Counted from the stretch's first letter, positions 17,501-32,500 are shown. The stretch: 64,000 bases of DNA from Limnomonas spitsbergensis (GCA_037349105.1 JAYJMM010000009.1:434001-498000); one strand, 5' to 3'. Translations and numbers: made by a program. Notes: generated from the sequence alone by a model not told the origin.

Positions 17501-20500
17501 AACAAGCGGTGCTGCCATGCTTTACGTGCCGGCAGGTGCATGCGTCGCACTACCTTGCCTTAGGGGCGGCTGGAGCATTGTTGCAACATCTTGGATCTAT
17601 GGAGGCGGGCGGGGTGGTTCTGACCAGCAACAGCGTGAGGGTGCTGGTGGAGGGCACGGACAGGCACATGAGGCTGGACGCAGGTACGGGCTGCAAGAAA
17701 TCTCAAGTCCGAAAGATATGAACGCTAAATTCTCAAGGAACTTAAGTGGGAACGAGGCCTCTGCAGACAGGCCTCCTCCCAGCAGGAGCAGGCTGCAAGA
17801 AATCTGGAATCCATAAATCTGAACGTTTGTATGCTAAGGATTGGCCTCTACAGGCAGCTATTGTTTAGCAGGCTGAGACAGCTCTCTGAAGCAATGGTGT
17901 GCGACAGCAGGAGCCCTGTTTTGTTTTTAGGTCTCTCGACTTATTAAGCCGATTAGCCAATGCAAGTTGTATCAGGAGGTGCCTGCGTCCAGTTTTAGGC
18001 CAGGAGTGGGGCGGGGCAGAGGGGGGGCCAGGAGGCTCTCCGGTCCTGTGTCTGCATGCAGCAATGCAAAACCGTCTCATGCTATGCGGAGAGGTATGTG
18101 AATATACGATGCACCCCTGATTCCCTTTACTCCTTATAACATACCCCTGATTCCCTAGAATTCCTATGATATATCCCTATAGATCTATAATATACCCCTG
18201 ATTCCCTTAAACCCATATAATATAATCCCTAAACATCTATAGTATATCCCTGATTCCCCGCTGCCCTTTCCGAGCCACCGTTTACCTACCACCAGCATTT
18301 CTTTCTTGCAGCGCAGTTCAGCTACGTTCAGCTGCAGTTCAGCTACATTTCAGCTGTCGGCCAGCCTTTAGGGGGAGGTTCCATGCACGATTGGCCATGC
18401 TGCTCTTAAATGATCCAGATTTTGTCCTAAATGGGACAATGGCGGCCGTGGGGCGGCCTGCCAAAGGTGGCCTTGTAGCCGGACAAGGAACACTGATAGA
18501 GTGATAGACTATGCCCCTCTCCCTGGCACTCTCCCCCCCCCACCATTACAGACCTGCGTTTGGGGAAGAGCTTGCCTCTTACAGAACAGCAGCATGCTCA
18601 CGGCAGAACGGTTGGGGCAGCTATCGCTACGGTAGTGCTACTAAGTGCACACTGAACCACCTTAGTCAGGCGGCTGGGCGGCCACCCCAGGCGGCTGGGT
18701 GGCCACCCCAGGCGGCCGGGCGGCCACCCCAGGCGGCTGGGTGGCCACCCCAGGCGGCCGGGCGGCCACCCCTGCATCAATGGGCACGAAACCTTGACCA
18801 GTCTGCGGCCAGCAGCCCCAGCAACAGCGCACGCTGAATCAGGACCTTCTGCCATAGGCTGTGATGGATCTGACTTGTAGCTGAAGTATCTGTGATGAAC
18901 ACAGCTGATGGCCTGTGACCCTCCCCCCAGGCAGTGCTGGATTTCTGGGCCTGGTCCGCCTCCTTCTTCCCGTCTTCCTCCCTTGGCAATGATGCCCTAT
19001 CATCCTCCGTCACACTGTGCAGAAAAGCCCCTTCCCACCCCCTTCCCTCAGGCACTGCTGAATCTAGGAACCTGGTCCGCCTGCCTCTTCCTGTTACACT
19101 GTGCGGAAAGGCCCCTCCCAACCCCCCTCCCTCGGGCACTGTTGAATCTCTGGAGCTGGTCCGCCTGCCTCTTCCTGTCGCACTGTGCGGAAAGGCCCCT
19201 CCCAACCCCCCTCCCTCAGGCACTGTTGAATCTCTGGAGCTGGTCCGCCTGCCTCTTCCTGTCGCACTGTGCGGAAAGGCCCCTCCCAACCCCCCTCCCT
19301 CATGCACTGTTGAATCTAGGAACCTGGTCCGCCTGCCTCTTCCTGTCGCACTGTGCGGAAAGGCCCCTCCCAACCTCCCTCCCTCAGGCACTGCTGAATC
19401 TAGGAACGTGGTCCGCCTGCCATTTCCTGTCACACTGTGCGGAAAGGCCCCTCCCAACCCCCCTCCCTCAGGCACTGTTGAATCTAGGAACCTGGTCCGC
19501 CTGCCTCTTCCTGTCGCACTGTGCGGAAAGGCCCCTCCCAACCCCCCTCCCTCGGGCACTGTTGAATCTAGGAACCTGGTCCGCCTGCCTCTTCCTGTCG
19601 CACTGTGCGGAAAGGCCCCTCCCAACCCCCCTCCCTCAGGCACTGCTGAATCTAGGAACTTGGTCCGCCTGCCTCTTCCTGTCACACTGTGCGGAAAGGC
19701 CCCTCCCAACCCCCCTCCCTCGGGCACTGTTCAATCTCTGGAGCTGGTCCGCCTGCCTCTTCCTGTCGCACTGTGCGGAAAGGCTCCTCCCAACCCCCCT
19801 CCCTCGGGCACTGTTGAATCTAGGAACTTGGTCCGCCTGCCTCTTCCTGTCGCACTGTGCGGAAAGGCCCCTCCCAACCCCCCTCCCTCAGGCACTGTTG
19901 AATCTAGGAACCTGGTCCGCCTGCCTCTTCCTGTCGCACTGTGCGGAAAGGCCCCACCCAACCCCCCTCCCTCAGGCACTGTTGAATCTAGGAACCTGGT
20001 CCGCCTGCCTCTTCCTGTCGCACTGTGCGGAAAGGCCCCTCCCAACCCCCCTCCCTCGGGCACTGTTGAATCTTTGGAGCTGGTCCGCCTGCCATTTCCT
20101 GTCGCACTGTGCGGAAAGGCCCCTCCCAACCCCCCTCCCTCGGGTACTGTTGAATCTAGGAACGTGGTCCGCCTGCCTCTTCCTGTCGCACTGTGCGGAA
20201 AGGCCCCTCCCAACCCCCCTCCCTCAGGCACTGTTGAATCTAGGAACCTGGTCCGCCTGCCTCTTCCTGTCGCACTGTGCGGAAAGGCCCCTCCCAACCC
20301 CCCTCCCTCGGGCACTGTTGAATCTCTGGAGCTGGTCCGCCTGCCATTTCCTGTCGCACTGTGCGGAAAGGCCCCTCCCAACCCCCCTCCCTCGGGTACT
20401 GTTGAATCTAGGAACGTGGTCCGCCTGCCTCTTCCTGTCGCACTGTGCGGAAAGGCCCCTCCCAACCCCCCTCCCTCAGGCACTGTTGAATCTAGGAACC

Positions 20501-23500
20501 TGGTCCGCCTGCCTCTTCCTGTCGCACAGTGCGGAAAGGACCCTCCCAACCTCCCTCCCTCAGGCACTGTTGAATCTAGGAACTTGGTCCGCCTGCCTCT
20601 TCCTGTCACACTGTGCGGAAAGGCCCCTCCCAACCCCCCTCCCTCAGGCACTGTTGAATCTAGGAACTTGGTCCGCCTGCCTCTTCCTGTCGCACTGTGC
20701 GGAAAGGCCCCTCCCAACCCCCCTCCCTCGGGCACTATTGAATCTAGGAACGTGGTCCGCCTGCCTCTTCCTGTCACACTGTGCGGAAAGGCCCCTCCCA
20801 ACCCCCCCTCCCTCGGGCACTGTTCAATCTCTGGAGCTGGTCCGCCTGCCTCTTCCTGTCGCACTGTGCGGAAAGGCCCCACCCAACCCCCCTCCCTCAG
20901 GCACTGTTGAATCTAGGAACCTGGTCCGCCTGCCTCTTCCTGTCGCACTGTGCGGAAAGGCCCCTCCCAACCCCCCTCCCTCGGGCACTGTTGAATCTCT
21001 GGAGCTGGTCCGCCTGCCATTTCCTGTCGCACTGTGCGGAAAGGCCCCTCCCAACCCCCCTCCCTCGGGTACTGTTGAATCTAGGAACGTGGTCCGCCTG
21101 CCTCTTCCTGTCGCACTGTGCGGAAAGGCCCCTCCCAACCCCCCTCCCTCAGGCACTGTTGAATCTAGGAACCTGGTCCGCCTGCCTCTTCCTGTCGCAC
21201 AGTGCGGAAAGGACCCTCCCAACCTCCCTCCCTCAGGCACTGTTGAATCTAGGAACTTGGTCCGCCTGCCTCTTCCTGTCACACTGTGCGGAAAGGCCCC
21301 TCCCAACCCCCCTCCCTCAGGCACTGTTGAATCTAGGAACGTGGTCCGCCTGCCTCTTCCTGTCGCACTGTGCGGAAAGGCCCCTCCCAACCCCCCTCCC
21401 TCGGGCACTGTTGAATCTAGGAACGTGGTCCGCCTGCCTCTTCCTGTCACACTGTGCGGAAAGGCCCCTCCCAACCCCCCTCCCTCGGGCACTGTTGAAT
21501 CTAGGAACTTGGTCCGCCTGCCTCTTCCTGTCACACTGTGCGGAAAGGCTCCTCCCAACCCCCCTCCCTCGGGCACTGTTGAATCTAGGAACTTGGTCCG
21601 CCTGCCTCTTCCTGTCGCACTGTGCGGAAAGGCCCCTCCCAACCCCCCTCCCTCAGGCACTGTTGAATCTAGGAACCTGGTCCGCCTGCCATTTCCTGTC
21701 GCACTGTGCGGAAAGGCCCCTCCCAACCCCCCTCCCTCGGGCACTGTTGAATCTCTGGAGCTGGTCCGCCTGCCTCTTCCTGTCGCACTGTGCGGAAAGG
21801 CTCCTCCCAACCCCCCTCCCTCGGGCACTGTTGAATCTAGGAACTTGGTCCGCCTGCCTCTTCCTGTCGCACTGTGCGGAAAGGCCCCTCCCAACCCCCC
21901 TCCCTCAGGCACTGTTGAATCTAGGAACTTGGTCCGCCTGCCTCTTCCTGTCACACTGTGCGGAAAGGCCCCTCCCAACCCCCCTCCCTCAGGCACTGTT
22001 GAATCTAGGAACCTGGTCCGCCTGCCTCTTCCTGTCACACTGTGCGGAAAGGCCCCTCCCAACCCCCCTCCCTCAGGCACTGCTGAATCTAGGAACCTGG
22101 TCCGCCTGCCTCTTCCTGTCGCACTGTGCGGAAAGGCCCCTCCCAACCCCCCTCCCTCAGACACTGTTGAATCTAGGAACCTGGTCCGCCTGCCTCTTCC
22201 TGTCGCACTGTGCGGAAAGGCCCCTCCCAACCCCCCTCCCTCAGGCACTGTTGAATCTCTGGAGCTGGTCCGCCTGCCTCTTCCTGTCACACTGTGCGGA
22301 AAGGCCCCTCCCAACCCCCCTCCCTCGGGCACTGTTCAATCTCTGGAGCTGGTCCGCCTGCCTCTTCCTGTCGCACTGTGCGGAAAGGCTCCTCCCAACC
22401 CCCCTCCCTCGGGCACTGTTGAATCTAGGAACTTGGTCCGCCTGCCTCTTCCTGTCGCACTGTGCGGAAAGGCCCCTCCCAACCCCCCTCCCTCAGGCAC
22501 TGTTGAATCTAGGAACGTGGTCCGCCTGCCTCTTCCTGTCGCACTGTGCGGAAAGGCCCCTCCCAACCCCCCCTCCCTCGGGCACTGTTGAATCTCTGGA
22601 GCTGGTCCGCCTGCCTCTTCCTGTCGCACTGTGCGGAAAGGCCCCACCCAACCCCCCTCCCTCAGGCACTGTTGAATCTAGGAACCTGGTCCGCCTGCCT
22701 CTTCCTGTCGCACTGTGCGGAAAGGCCCCTCCCAATCCCCCTCCCTCAGGCACTGTTGAATCTCTGCAGCTGGTCCGCCTGCCATTTCCTGTCGCACTGT
22801 GCGGAAAGGCCCCTCCCAACCCCCCTCCCTCAGGCACTGTTGAATCTAGGAACCTGGTCCGCCTGCCTCTTCCTGTCGCACTGTGCGGAAAGGACCCTCC
22901 CAACCTCCCTCCCTCAGGCACTGTTGAATCTAGGAACTTGGTCCGCCTGCCTCTTCCTGTCACACTGTGCGGAAAGGCCCCTCCCAACCCCCCTCCCTCA
23001 GGCACTGTTGAATCTAGGAACTTGGTCCGCCTGCCTCTTCCTGTCGCACTGTGCGGAAAGGCCCCTCCCAACCCCCCTCCCTCGGGCACTGTTGAATCTA
23101 GGAACGTGGTCCGCCTGCCTCTTCCTGTCACACTGTGCGGAAAGGCCCCTCCCAACCCCCCTCCCTCGGGCACTGTTCAATCTCTGGAGCTGGTCCGCCT
23201 GCCTCTTCCTGTCGCACTGTGCGGAAAGGCTCCTCCCAACCCCCCTCCCTCAGGCACTGTTGAATCTAGGAACTTGGTCCGCCTGCCTCTTCCTGTCGCA
23301 CTGTGCGGAAAGGCCCCTCCCAACCCCCCTCCCTCGGGCACTGTTGAATCTAGGAACGTGGTCCGCCTGCCTCTTCCTGTCGCACTGTGCGGAAAGGCCC
23401 CTCCCAACCCCCCTCCCTCGGGCACTGTTGAATCTCTGGAGCTGGTCCGCCTGCCTCTTCCTGTCGCACTGTGCGGAAAGGCTCCTCCCAACCCCCCTCC

Positions 23501-26500
23501 CTCGGGCACTGTTGAATCTAGGAACTTGGTCCGCCTGCCTCTTCCTGTCGCACTGTGCGGAAAGGCCCCTCCCAACCCCCCTCCCTCAGGCACTGTTGAA
23601 TCTAGGAACTTGGTCCGCCTGCCATTTCCTGTCGCACTGTGCGGAAAGGCCCCTCCCAACCCCCCTCCCTCGGGCACTGTTGAATCTAGGAACGTGGTCC
23701 GCCTGCCTCTTCCTGTCGCACTGTGCGGAAAGGCCCCTCCCAACCCCCCTCCCTCAGGCACTGCTGAATCTAGGAACGTGGTCCGCCTGCCTCTTCCTGT
23801 CACACTGTGCGGAAAGGCCCCTCCCAACCCCCCTCCCTCGGGCACTGTTGAATCTCTGGAGCTGGTCCGCCTGCCTCTTCCTGTCGCACTGTGCGGAAAG
23901 GCTCCTCCCAACCCCCCTCCCTCGGGCACTGTTGAATCTAGGAACTTGGTCCGCCTGCCTCTTCCTGTCGCACTGTGCGGAAAGGCCCCTCCCAACCCCC
24001 CTCCCTCAGGCACTGTTGAATCTAGGAACGTGGTCCGCCTGCCTCTTCCTGTCGCACTGTGCGGAAAGGCCCCTCCCAACCCCCCTCCCTCATGCACTGT
24101 TGAATCTCTGGAGCTGGTCCGCCTGCCTCTTCCTGTCGCACTGTGCGGAAAGGCCCCACCCAACCCCCCTCCCTCAGGCACTGTTGAATCTAGGAACTTG
24201 GTCCGCCTGCCTCTTCCTGTCGCACTGTGCGGAAAGGCCCCTCCCAACCCCCCTCCCTCGGGCACTGTTGAATCTCTGGAGCTGGTCCGCCTGCCATTTC
24301 CTGTCGCACTGTGCGGAAAGGCCCCTCCCAACCCCCCTCCCTCGGGTACTGTTGAATCTAGGAACGTGGTCCGCCTGCCTCTTCCTGTCGCACTGTGCGG
24401 AAAGGCCCCTCCCAACCCCCCTCCCTCAGGCACTGTTGAATCTAGGAACGTGGTCCGCCTGCCTCTTCCTGTCGCACTGTGCGGAAAGGCCCCTCCCAAC
24501 CCCCCTCCCTCGGGCACTGTTGAATCTCTGGAGCTGGTCCGCCTGCCTCTTCCTGTCACACTGTGCGGAAAGGCCCCTCCCAACCCCCCTCCCTCAGGCA
24601 CTGTTGAATCTAGGAACCTGGTCCGCCTGCCTCTTCCTGTCACACTGTGCGGAAAGGCCCCTCCCAACCCCCCTCCCTCAGGCACTTCTGAATCTAGGAA
24701 CCTGGTCCGCCTGCCTCTTCCTGTCGCACTGTGCGGAAAGGCCCCTCCCAACCCCCCTCCCTCAGACACTGTTGAATCTAGGAACCTGGTCCGCCTGCCT
24801 CTTCCTGTCGCACTGTGCGGAAAGGCCCCTCCCAACCCCCCTCCCTCAGGCACTGTTGAATCTCTGGAGCTGGTCCGCCTGCCTCTTCCTGTCACACTGT
24901 GCGGAAAGGCCCCTCCCAACCCCCCTCCCTCGGGCACTGTTCAATCTCTGGAGCTGGTCCGCCTGCCTCTTCCTGTCGCACTGTGCGGAAAGGCTCCTCC
25001 CAACCCCCCTCCCTCGGGCACTGTTGAATCTAGGAACTTGGTCCGCCTGCCTCTTCCTGTCGCACTGTGCGGAAAGGCCCCTCCCAACCCCCCTCCCTCA
25101 GGCACTGTTGAATCTAGGAACGTGGTCCGCCTGCCTCTTCCTGTCGCACTGTGCGGAAAGGCCCCTCCCAACCCCCCTCCCTCGGGCACTGTTGAATCTC
25201 TGGAGCTGGTCCGCCTGCCTCTTCCTGTCGCACTGTGCAGAAAGGCCCCACCCAACCCCCCTCCCTCAGGCACTGTTGAATCTAGGAACCTGGTCCGCCT
25301 GCCTCTTCCTGTCGCACTGTGCGGAAAGGCCCCTCCCAACCCCCCTCCCTCGGGCATTGTTGAATCTCTGGAGCTGGTCCGCCTGCCATTTCCTGTCGCA
25401 CTGTGCGGAAAGGCCCCTCCCAACCCCCCTCCCTCGGGTACTGTTGAATCTAGGAACGTGGTCCGCCTGCCTCTTCCTGTCGCACTGTGCGGAAAGGCCC
25501 CTCCCAACCCCCCTCCCTCAGGCACTGTTGAATCTAGGAACGTGGTCCGCCTGCCTCTTCCTGTCGCACTGTGCGGAAAGGCCCCTCCCAACCCCCCTCC
25601 CTCGGGCACTGTTGAATCTAGGAACCTGGTCCGCCTGCCTCTTCCTGTCACACTGTGCGGAAAGGCCCCTCCCAACCCCCCTCCCTCAGGCACTGTTGAA
25701 TCTAGGAACGTGGTCCGCCTGCCTCTTCCTGTCGCACTGTGCGGAAAGGCCCCACCCAACCCCCCTCCCTCAGGCACTGTTGAATCTAGGAACGTGGTCC
25801 GCCTGCCTCTTCCTGTCGCACTGTGCGGAAAAGTCCCTCCCAACCCCCCTCCCTCGGGCACTGTTGAATCTCTGGAGCTGGTCCGCCTGCCTCTTCCTGT
25901 CACACTGTGCGGAAAGGCCCCTCCCAACCCCCCTCCCTCAGGCACTGTTGAATCTAGGAACCTGGTCCGCCTGCCTCTTCCTGTCACACTGTGCGGAAAG
26001 GCCCCTCCCAACCCCCCTCCCTCAGGCACTGCTGAATCTAGGAACCTGGTCCGCCTGCCTCTTCCTGTCGCACTGTGCGGAAAGGCCCCTCCCAACCCCC
26101 CTCCCTCAGACATTGTTGAATCTAGGAACCTGGTCCGCCTGCCTCTTCCTGTCGCACTGTGCGGAAAGGCCCCTCCCAACCCCCCTCCCTCAGGCACTGT
26201 TGAATCTCTGGAGCTGGTCCGCCTGCCTCTTCCTGTCACACTGTGCGGAAAGGCCCCTCCCAACCCCCCTCCCTCAGGCACTGTTGAATCTAGGAACGTG
26301 GTCCGCCTGCCTCTTCCTGTCGCACTGTGCGGAAAGGCCCCTCCCAACCCCCCTCCCTCGGGCACTGTTGAATCTCTGGAGCTGGTCCGCCTGCCTCTTC
26401 CTGTCACACTGTGCGGAAAGGCCCCTCCCAACCCCCCTCCCTCAGGCACTGCTGAATCTAGGAACCTGGTCCGCCTGCCTCTTCCTGTCGCACTGTGCGG

Positions 26501-29500
26501 AAAGGCCCCTCCCAACCCCCCTCCCTCAGGCACTGCTGAATCTAGGAACGTGGTCCGCCTGCCTCTTCCTGTCACACTGTGCGGAAAGGCCCCTCCCAAC
26601 CCCCCTCCCTCGGGCACTGTTGAATCTCTGGAGCTGGTCCGCCTGCCTCTTCCTGTCGCACTGTGCGGAAAGGCTCCTCCCAACCCCCCTCCCTCGGGCA
26701 CTCTTGAATCTAGGAACTTGGTCCGCCTGCCTCTTCCTGTCGCACTGTGCGGAAAGGCCCCTCCCAACCCCCCTCCCTCAGGCACTGTTGAATCTAGGAA
26801 CGTGGTCCGCCTGCCTCTTCCTGTCGCACTGTGCGGAAAGGCCCCTCCCAACCCCCCTCCCTCGGGCACTGTTGAATCTCTGGAGCTGGTCCGCCTGCCT
26901 CTTCCTGTCACACTGTGCGGAAAGGCCCCTCCCAACCCCCCTCCCTCAGGCATTGTTGAATCTAGGAACCTGGTCCGCCTGCCTCTTCCTGTCACACTGT
27001 GCGGAAAGGCCCCTCCCAACCCCCCTCCCTCAGGCACTGTTGAATCTAGGAACCTGGTCCGCCTGCCTCTTCCTGTCACACTGTGCGGAAAGGCCCCTCC
27101 CAACCCCCCTCCCTCGGGCACTGTTCAATCTCTGGAGCTGGTCCGCCTGCCTCTTCCTGTCGCACTGTGCGGAAAGGCTCCTCCCAACCCCCCTCCCTCG
27201 GGCACTGTTGAATCTAGGAACTTGGTCCGCCTGCCTCTTCCTCTCGCACTGTGCGGAAAGGCCCCTCCCAACCCCCCTCCCTCAGGCACTGTTGAATCTA
27301 GGAACGTGGTCCGCCTGCCTCTTCCTGTCGCACTGTGCGGAAAGGCCCCTCCCAACCCCCCTCCCTTGGGCACTGTTGAATCTAGGAACCTGGTCCGCCT
27401 GCCTCTTCCTGTCGCACTGTGCGGAAAGGCCCCTCCCAACCTCCCTCCCTCGGGCACTGTTGAATCTCTGGAGCTGGTCCGCCTGCCTCTTCCTGTCGCA
27501 CTGTGCGGAAAGGCCCCACCCAACCCCCCTCCCTCAGGCACTGTTGAATCTAGGAACCTGGTCCGCCTGCCTCTTCCTGTCGCACTGTGCGGAAAGGCCC
27601 CTCCCAACCTCCCTCCCTCGGGCACTGTTGAATCTCTGGAGCTGGTCCGCCTGCCATTTCCTGTCGCACTGTGCGGAAAGGCCCCTCCCAACCCCCCTCC
27701 CTCGGGTACTGTTGAATCTAGGAACGTGGTCCGCCTGCCTCTTCCTGTCACACTGTGCGGAAAGGCCCCTCCCAACCCCCCTCCCTCAGGCACTGTTGAA
27801 TCTAGGAACGTGGTCCGCCTGCCTCTTCCTGTCGCACTGTGCGGAAAGGCCCCTCCCAACCCCCCTCCCTCGGGCACTGTTGAATCTCTGGAGCTGGTCC
27901 GCCTGCCTCTTCCTGTCACACTGTGCGGAAAGGCCCCTCCCAACCCCCCTCCCTCAGGCATTGTTGAATCTAGGAACCTGGTCCGCCTGCCTCTTCCTGT
28001 CACACTGTGCGGAAAGGCCCCTCCCAACCCCCCTCCCTCAGGCACTGCTGAATCTAGGAACCTGGTCCGCCTGCCTCTTCCTGTCGCACTGTGCGGAAAG
28101 GCCCCTCCCAACCCCCCTCCCTCAGACACTGTTGAATCTAGGAACCTGGTCCGCCTGCCTCTTCCTGTCGCACTGTGCGGAAAGGCCCCTCCCAACCCCC
28201 CTCCCTCAGGCACTGTTGAATCTCTGGAGCTGGTACGCCTGCCTCTTCCTGTCACACTGTGCGGAAAGGCCCCTCCCAACCCCCCTCCCTCAGGCACTGT
28301 TGAATCTAGGAACGTGGTCCGCCTGCCTCTTCCTGTCGCACTGTGCGGAAAGGCCCCTCCCAACCCCCCTCCCTTGGGCACTGTTGAATCTCTGGAGCTG
28401 GTCCGCCTGCCTCTTCCTGTCACACTGTGCGGAAAGGCCCCTCCCAACCCCCCTCCCTCAGGCACTGCTGAATCTAGGAACCTGGTCCGCCTGCCTCTTC
28501 CTGTCGCACTGTGCGGAAAGGCCCCTCCCAACCCCCCTCCCTCAGGCACTGCTGAATCTAGGAACGTGGTCCGCCTGCCTCTTCCTGTCACACTGTGCGG
28601 AAAGGCCCCTCCCAACCTCCCTCCCTCGGGCACTGTTGAATCTCTGGAGCTGGTCCGCCTGCCATTTCCTGTCGCACTGTGCGGAAAGGCCCCTCCCAAC
28701 CCCCCTCCCTCGGGTACTGTTGAATCTAGGAACGTGGTCCGCCTGCCTCTTCCTGTCACACTGTGCGGAAAGGCCCCTCCCAACCCCCCTCCCTCAGGCA
28801 CTGTTGAATCTAGGAACGTGGTCCGCCTGCCTCTTCCTGTCGCACTGTGCGGAAAGGCCCCTCCCAACCCCCCTCCCTCGGGCACTGTTGAATCTCTGGA
28901 GCTGGTCCGCCTGCCTCTTCCTGTCACACTGTGCGGAAAGGCCCCTCCCAACCCCCCTCCCTCAGGCATTGTTGAATCTAGGAACCTGGTCCGCCTGCCT
29001 CTTCCTGTCACACTGTGCGGAAAGGCCCCTCCCAACCCCCCTCCCTCAGGCACTGCTGAATCTAGGAACCTGGTCCGCCTGCCTCTTCCTGTCGCACTGT
29101 GCGGAAAGGCCCCTCCCAACCCCCCTCCCTCAGACACTGTTGAATCTAGGAACCTGGTCCGCCTGCCTCTTCCTGTCGCACTGTGCGGAAAGGCCCCTCC
29201 CAACCCCCCTCCCTCAGGCACTGTTGAATCTCTGGAGCTGGTACGCCTGCCTCTTCCTGTCACACTGTGCGGAAAGGCCCCTCCCAACCCCCCTCCCTCA
29301 GGCACTGTTGAATCTAGGAACGTGGTCCGCCTGCCTCTTCCTGTCGCACTGTGCGGAAAGGCCCCTCCCAACCCCCCTCCCTCGGGCACTGTTGAATCTC
29401 TGGAGCTGGTCCGCCTGCCTCTTCCTGTCACACTGTGCGGAAAGGCCCCTCCCAACCCCCCTCCCTCAGGCACTGCTGAATCTAGGAACCTGGTCCGCCT

Positions 29501-32500
29501 GCCTCTTCCTGTCGCACTGTGCGGAAAGGCCCCTCCCAACCCCCCTCCCTCAGGCACTGCTGAATCTAGGAACGTGGTCCGCCTGCCTCTTCCTGTCACA
29601 CTGTGCGGAAAGGCCCCTCCCAACCCCCCTCCCTCGGGCACTGTTGTATCTCTGGAGCTGGTCCGCCTGCCTCTTCCTGTCGCACTGTGCGGAAAGGCTC
29701 CTCCCAACCCCCCTCCCTCGGGCACTGTTGAATCTAGGAACTTGGTCCGCCTGCCTCTTCCTGTCGCACTGTGCGGAAAGGCCCCTCCCAACCCCCCTCC
29801 CTCAGGCACTGTTGAATCTAGGAACGTGGTCCGCCTACCTCTTCCTATCGCACTGTGCGGAAAGGCCCCTCCCAACCCCCCTCCCTCGGGCACTGTTGAA
29901 TCTCTGGAACTTGGTCCGCCTGCCTCTTCCTGTCGCACTGTGCGGAAAGGCCCCTCCCAACCCCCCTCCCTCAGGCACTGTTGAATCTAGGAACGTGGTC
30001 CGCCTGCCTCTTCCTGTCGCACTGTGCGGAAAGGCCCCTCCCAACCCCCCTCCCTCGGGCACTGTTGAATCTCTGGAGCTGGTCCGCCTGCCTCTTCCTG
30101 TCGCACTGTGCGGAAAGGCTCCTCCCAACCCCCCTCCCTCGGGCACTGTTCAATCTCTGGAGCTGGTCCGCCTGCCTCTTCCTGTCGCACTGTGCGGAAA
30201 GGCCCCTCCCAACCCCCCTCCCTCAGGCACTGTTGAATCTAGGAACGTGGTCCGCCTGCCTCTTCCTGTCGCACTATGCGGAAAGGCCCCTCCCAACCCC
30301 CCTCCCTCGGGCACTGTTGAATCTCTGGAGCTGGTCCGCCTGCCTCTTCCTGTCGCACTGTGCGGAAAGGCCCCTCCCAACCCCCCTCCCTCAGGCACTG
30401 TTGAATCTAGGAACGTGGTCCGCCTGCCTCTTCCTGTCGCACTGTGCGGAAAGGCCCCTCCCAACCCCCCTCCCTCGGGCACTGTTGAATCTCTGGAACT
30501 TGGTCCGCCTGCCTCTTCCTGTCGCACTGTGCGGAAAGGCCCCTCCCAACCCCCCTCCCTCGGGCACTGTTGAATCTCTGGAGCTGGTCCGCCTGCCTCT
30601 TCCTGTCGCACTGTGCGGAAAGGCTCCTCCCAACCCCCCTCCCTCGGGCACTGTTGAATCTAGGAACTTGGTCCGCCTGCCTCTTCCTGTCGCACTGTGC
30701 GGAAAGGCCCCTCCCAACCCCCCTCCCTCAGGCACTGTTGAATCTAGGAACGTGGTCCGCCTGCCTCTTCCTGTCGCACTGTGCGGAAAGGCCCCTCCCA
30801 ACCCCCCTCCCTCGGGCACTGTTGAATCTCTGGAGCTGGTCCGCCTGCCTCTTCCTGTCGCACTGTGCGGAAAGGCCCCTCCCAACCCCCCTCCCTCGGG
30901 CACTGTTGAATCTCTGGAGCTGGTCCGCCTGCCATTTCCTGTCGCACTGTGCGGAAAGGCCCCTCCCAACCCCCCTCCCTCGGGTACTGTTGAATCTAGG
31001 AACGTGGTCCGCCTGCCTCTTCCTGTCGCACTGTGCGGAAAGGCCCCTCCCAACCCCCCTCCCTCAGGCACTGTTGAATCTAGGAACGTGGTCCGCCTGC
31101 CTCTTCCTGTCGCACTGTGCGGAAAGGCCCCTCCCAACCCCCCTCCCTCGGGCACTGTTGAATCTCTGGAGCTGGTCCGCCTGCCTCTTCCTGTCACACT
31201 GTGCGGAAAGGCCCCTCCCAACCCCCCTCCCTCAGGCACTGTTGAATCTAGGAACCTGGTCCGCCTGCCTCTTCCTGTCACACTGTGCGGAAAGGCCCCT
31301 CCCAACCCCCCTCCCTCAGGCACTGCTGAATCTAGGAACCTGGTCCGCCTGCCTCTTCCTGTCGCACTGTGCGGAAAGGCCCCTCCCAACCCCCCTCCCT
31401 CAGGCACTGTTGAATCTCTGGAACTTGGTCCGCCTGCCTCTTCCTGTCGCACTGTGCGGAAAGGCCCCTCCCAACCCCCCTCCCTCAGGCACTGTTGAAT
31501 CTAGGAACCTGGTCCGCCTGCCTCTTCCTGTCGCACTGTGCGGAAAGGCCCCTCCCAACCCCCCTCCCTCGGGCACTGTTGAATCTCTGGAGCTGGTCCG
31601 CCTGCCTCTTCCTGTCGCACTGTGCGGAAAGGCTCCTCCCAACCCCCCTCCCTCGGGCACTGTTGAATCTAGGAACTTGGTCCGCCTGCCTCTTCCTGTC
31701 GCACTGTGCGGAAAGGCCCCTCCCAACCCCCCTCCCTCAGGCACTGTTGAATCTAGGAACGTGGTCCGCCTGCCTCTTCCTGTCGCACTGTGCGGAAAGG
31801 CCCCTCCCAACCCCCCTCCCTCGGGCACTGTTGAATCTCTGGAGCTGGTCCGCCTGCCTCTTCCTGTCGCACTGTGCGGAAAGGCCCCTCCCAACCCCCC
31901 TCCCTCGGGCACTGTTGAATCTCTGGAGCTGGTCCGCCTGCCATTTCCTGTCGCACTGTGCGGAAAGGCCCCTCCCAACCCCCCTCCCTCGGGTACTGTT
32001 GAATCTAGGAACGTGGTCCGCCTGCCTCTTCCTGTCGCACTGTGCGGAAAGGCCCCTCCCAACCCCCCTCCCTCAGGCACTGCTGAATCTAGGAACGTGG
32101 TCCGCCTGCCTCTTCCTGTCGCACTGTGCGGAAAGGCCCCTCCCAACCCCCCTCCCTCGGGCACTGTTGAATCTCTGGAGCTGGTCCGCCTGCCTCTTCC
32201 TGTCACACTGTGCGGAAAGGCCCCTCCCAACCCCCCTCCCTCAGGCACTGTTGAATCTAGGAACCTGGTCCGCCTGCCTCTTCCTGTCACACTGTGCGGA
32301 AAGGCCCCTCCCAACCCCCCTCCCTCAGGCACTGCTGAATCTAGGAACCTGGTCCGCCTGCCTCTTCCTGTCGCACTGTGCGGAAAGGCCCCTCCCAACC
32401 CCCCTCCCTCAGACACTGTTGAATCTAGGAACCTGGTCCGCCTGCCTCTTCCTGTCGCACTGTGCGGAAAGGCCCCTCCCAACCCCCCTCCCTCAGGCAC

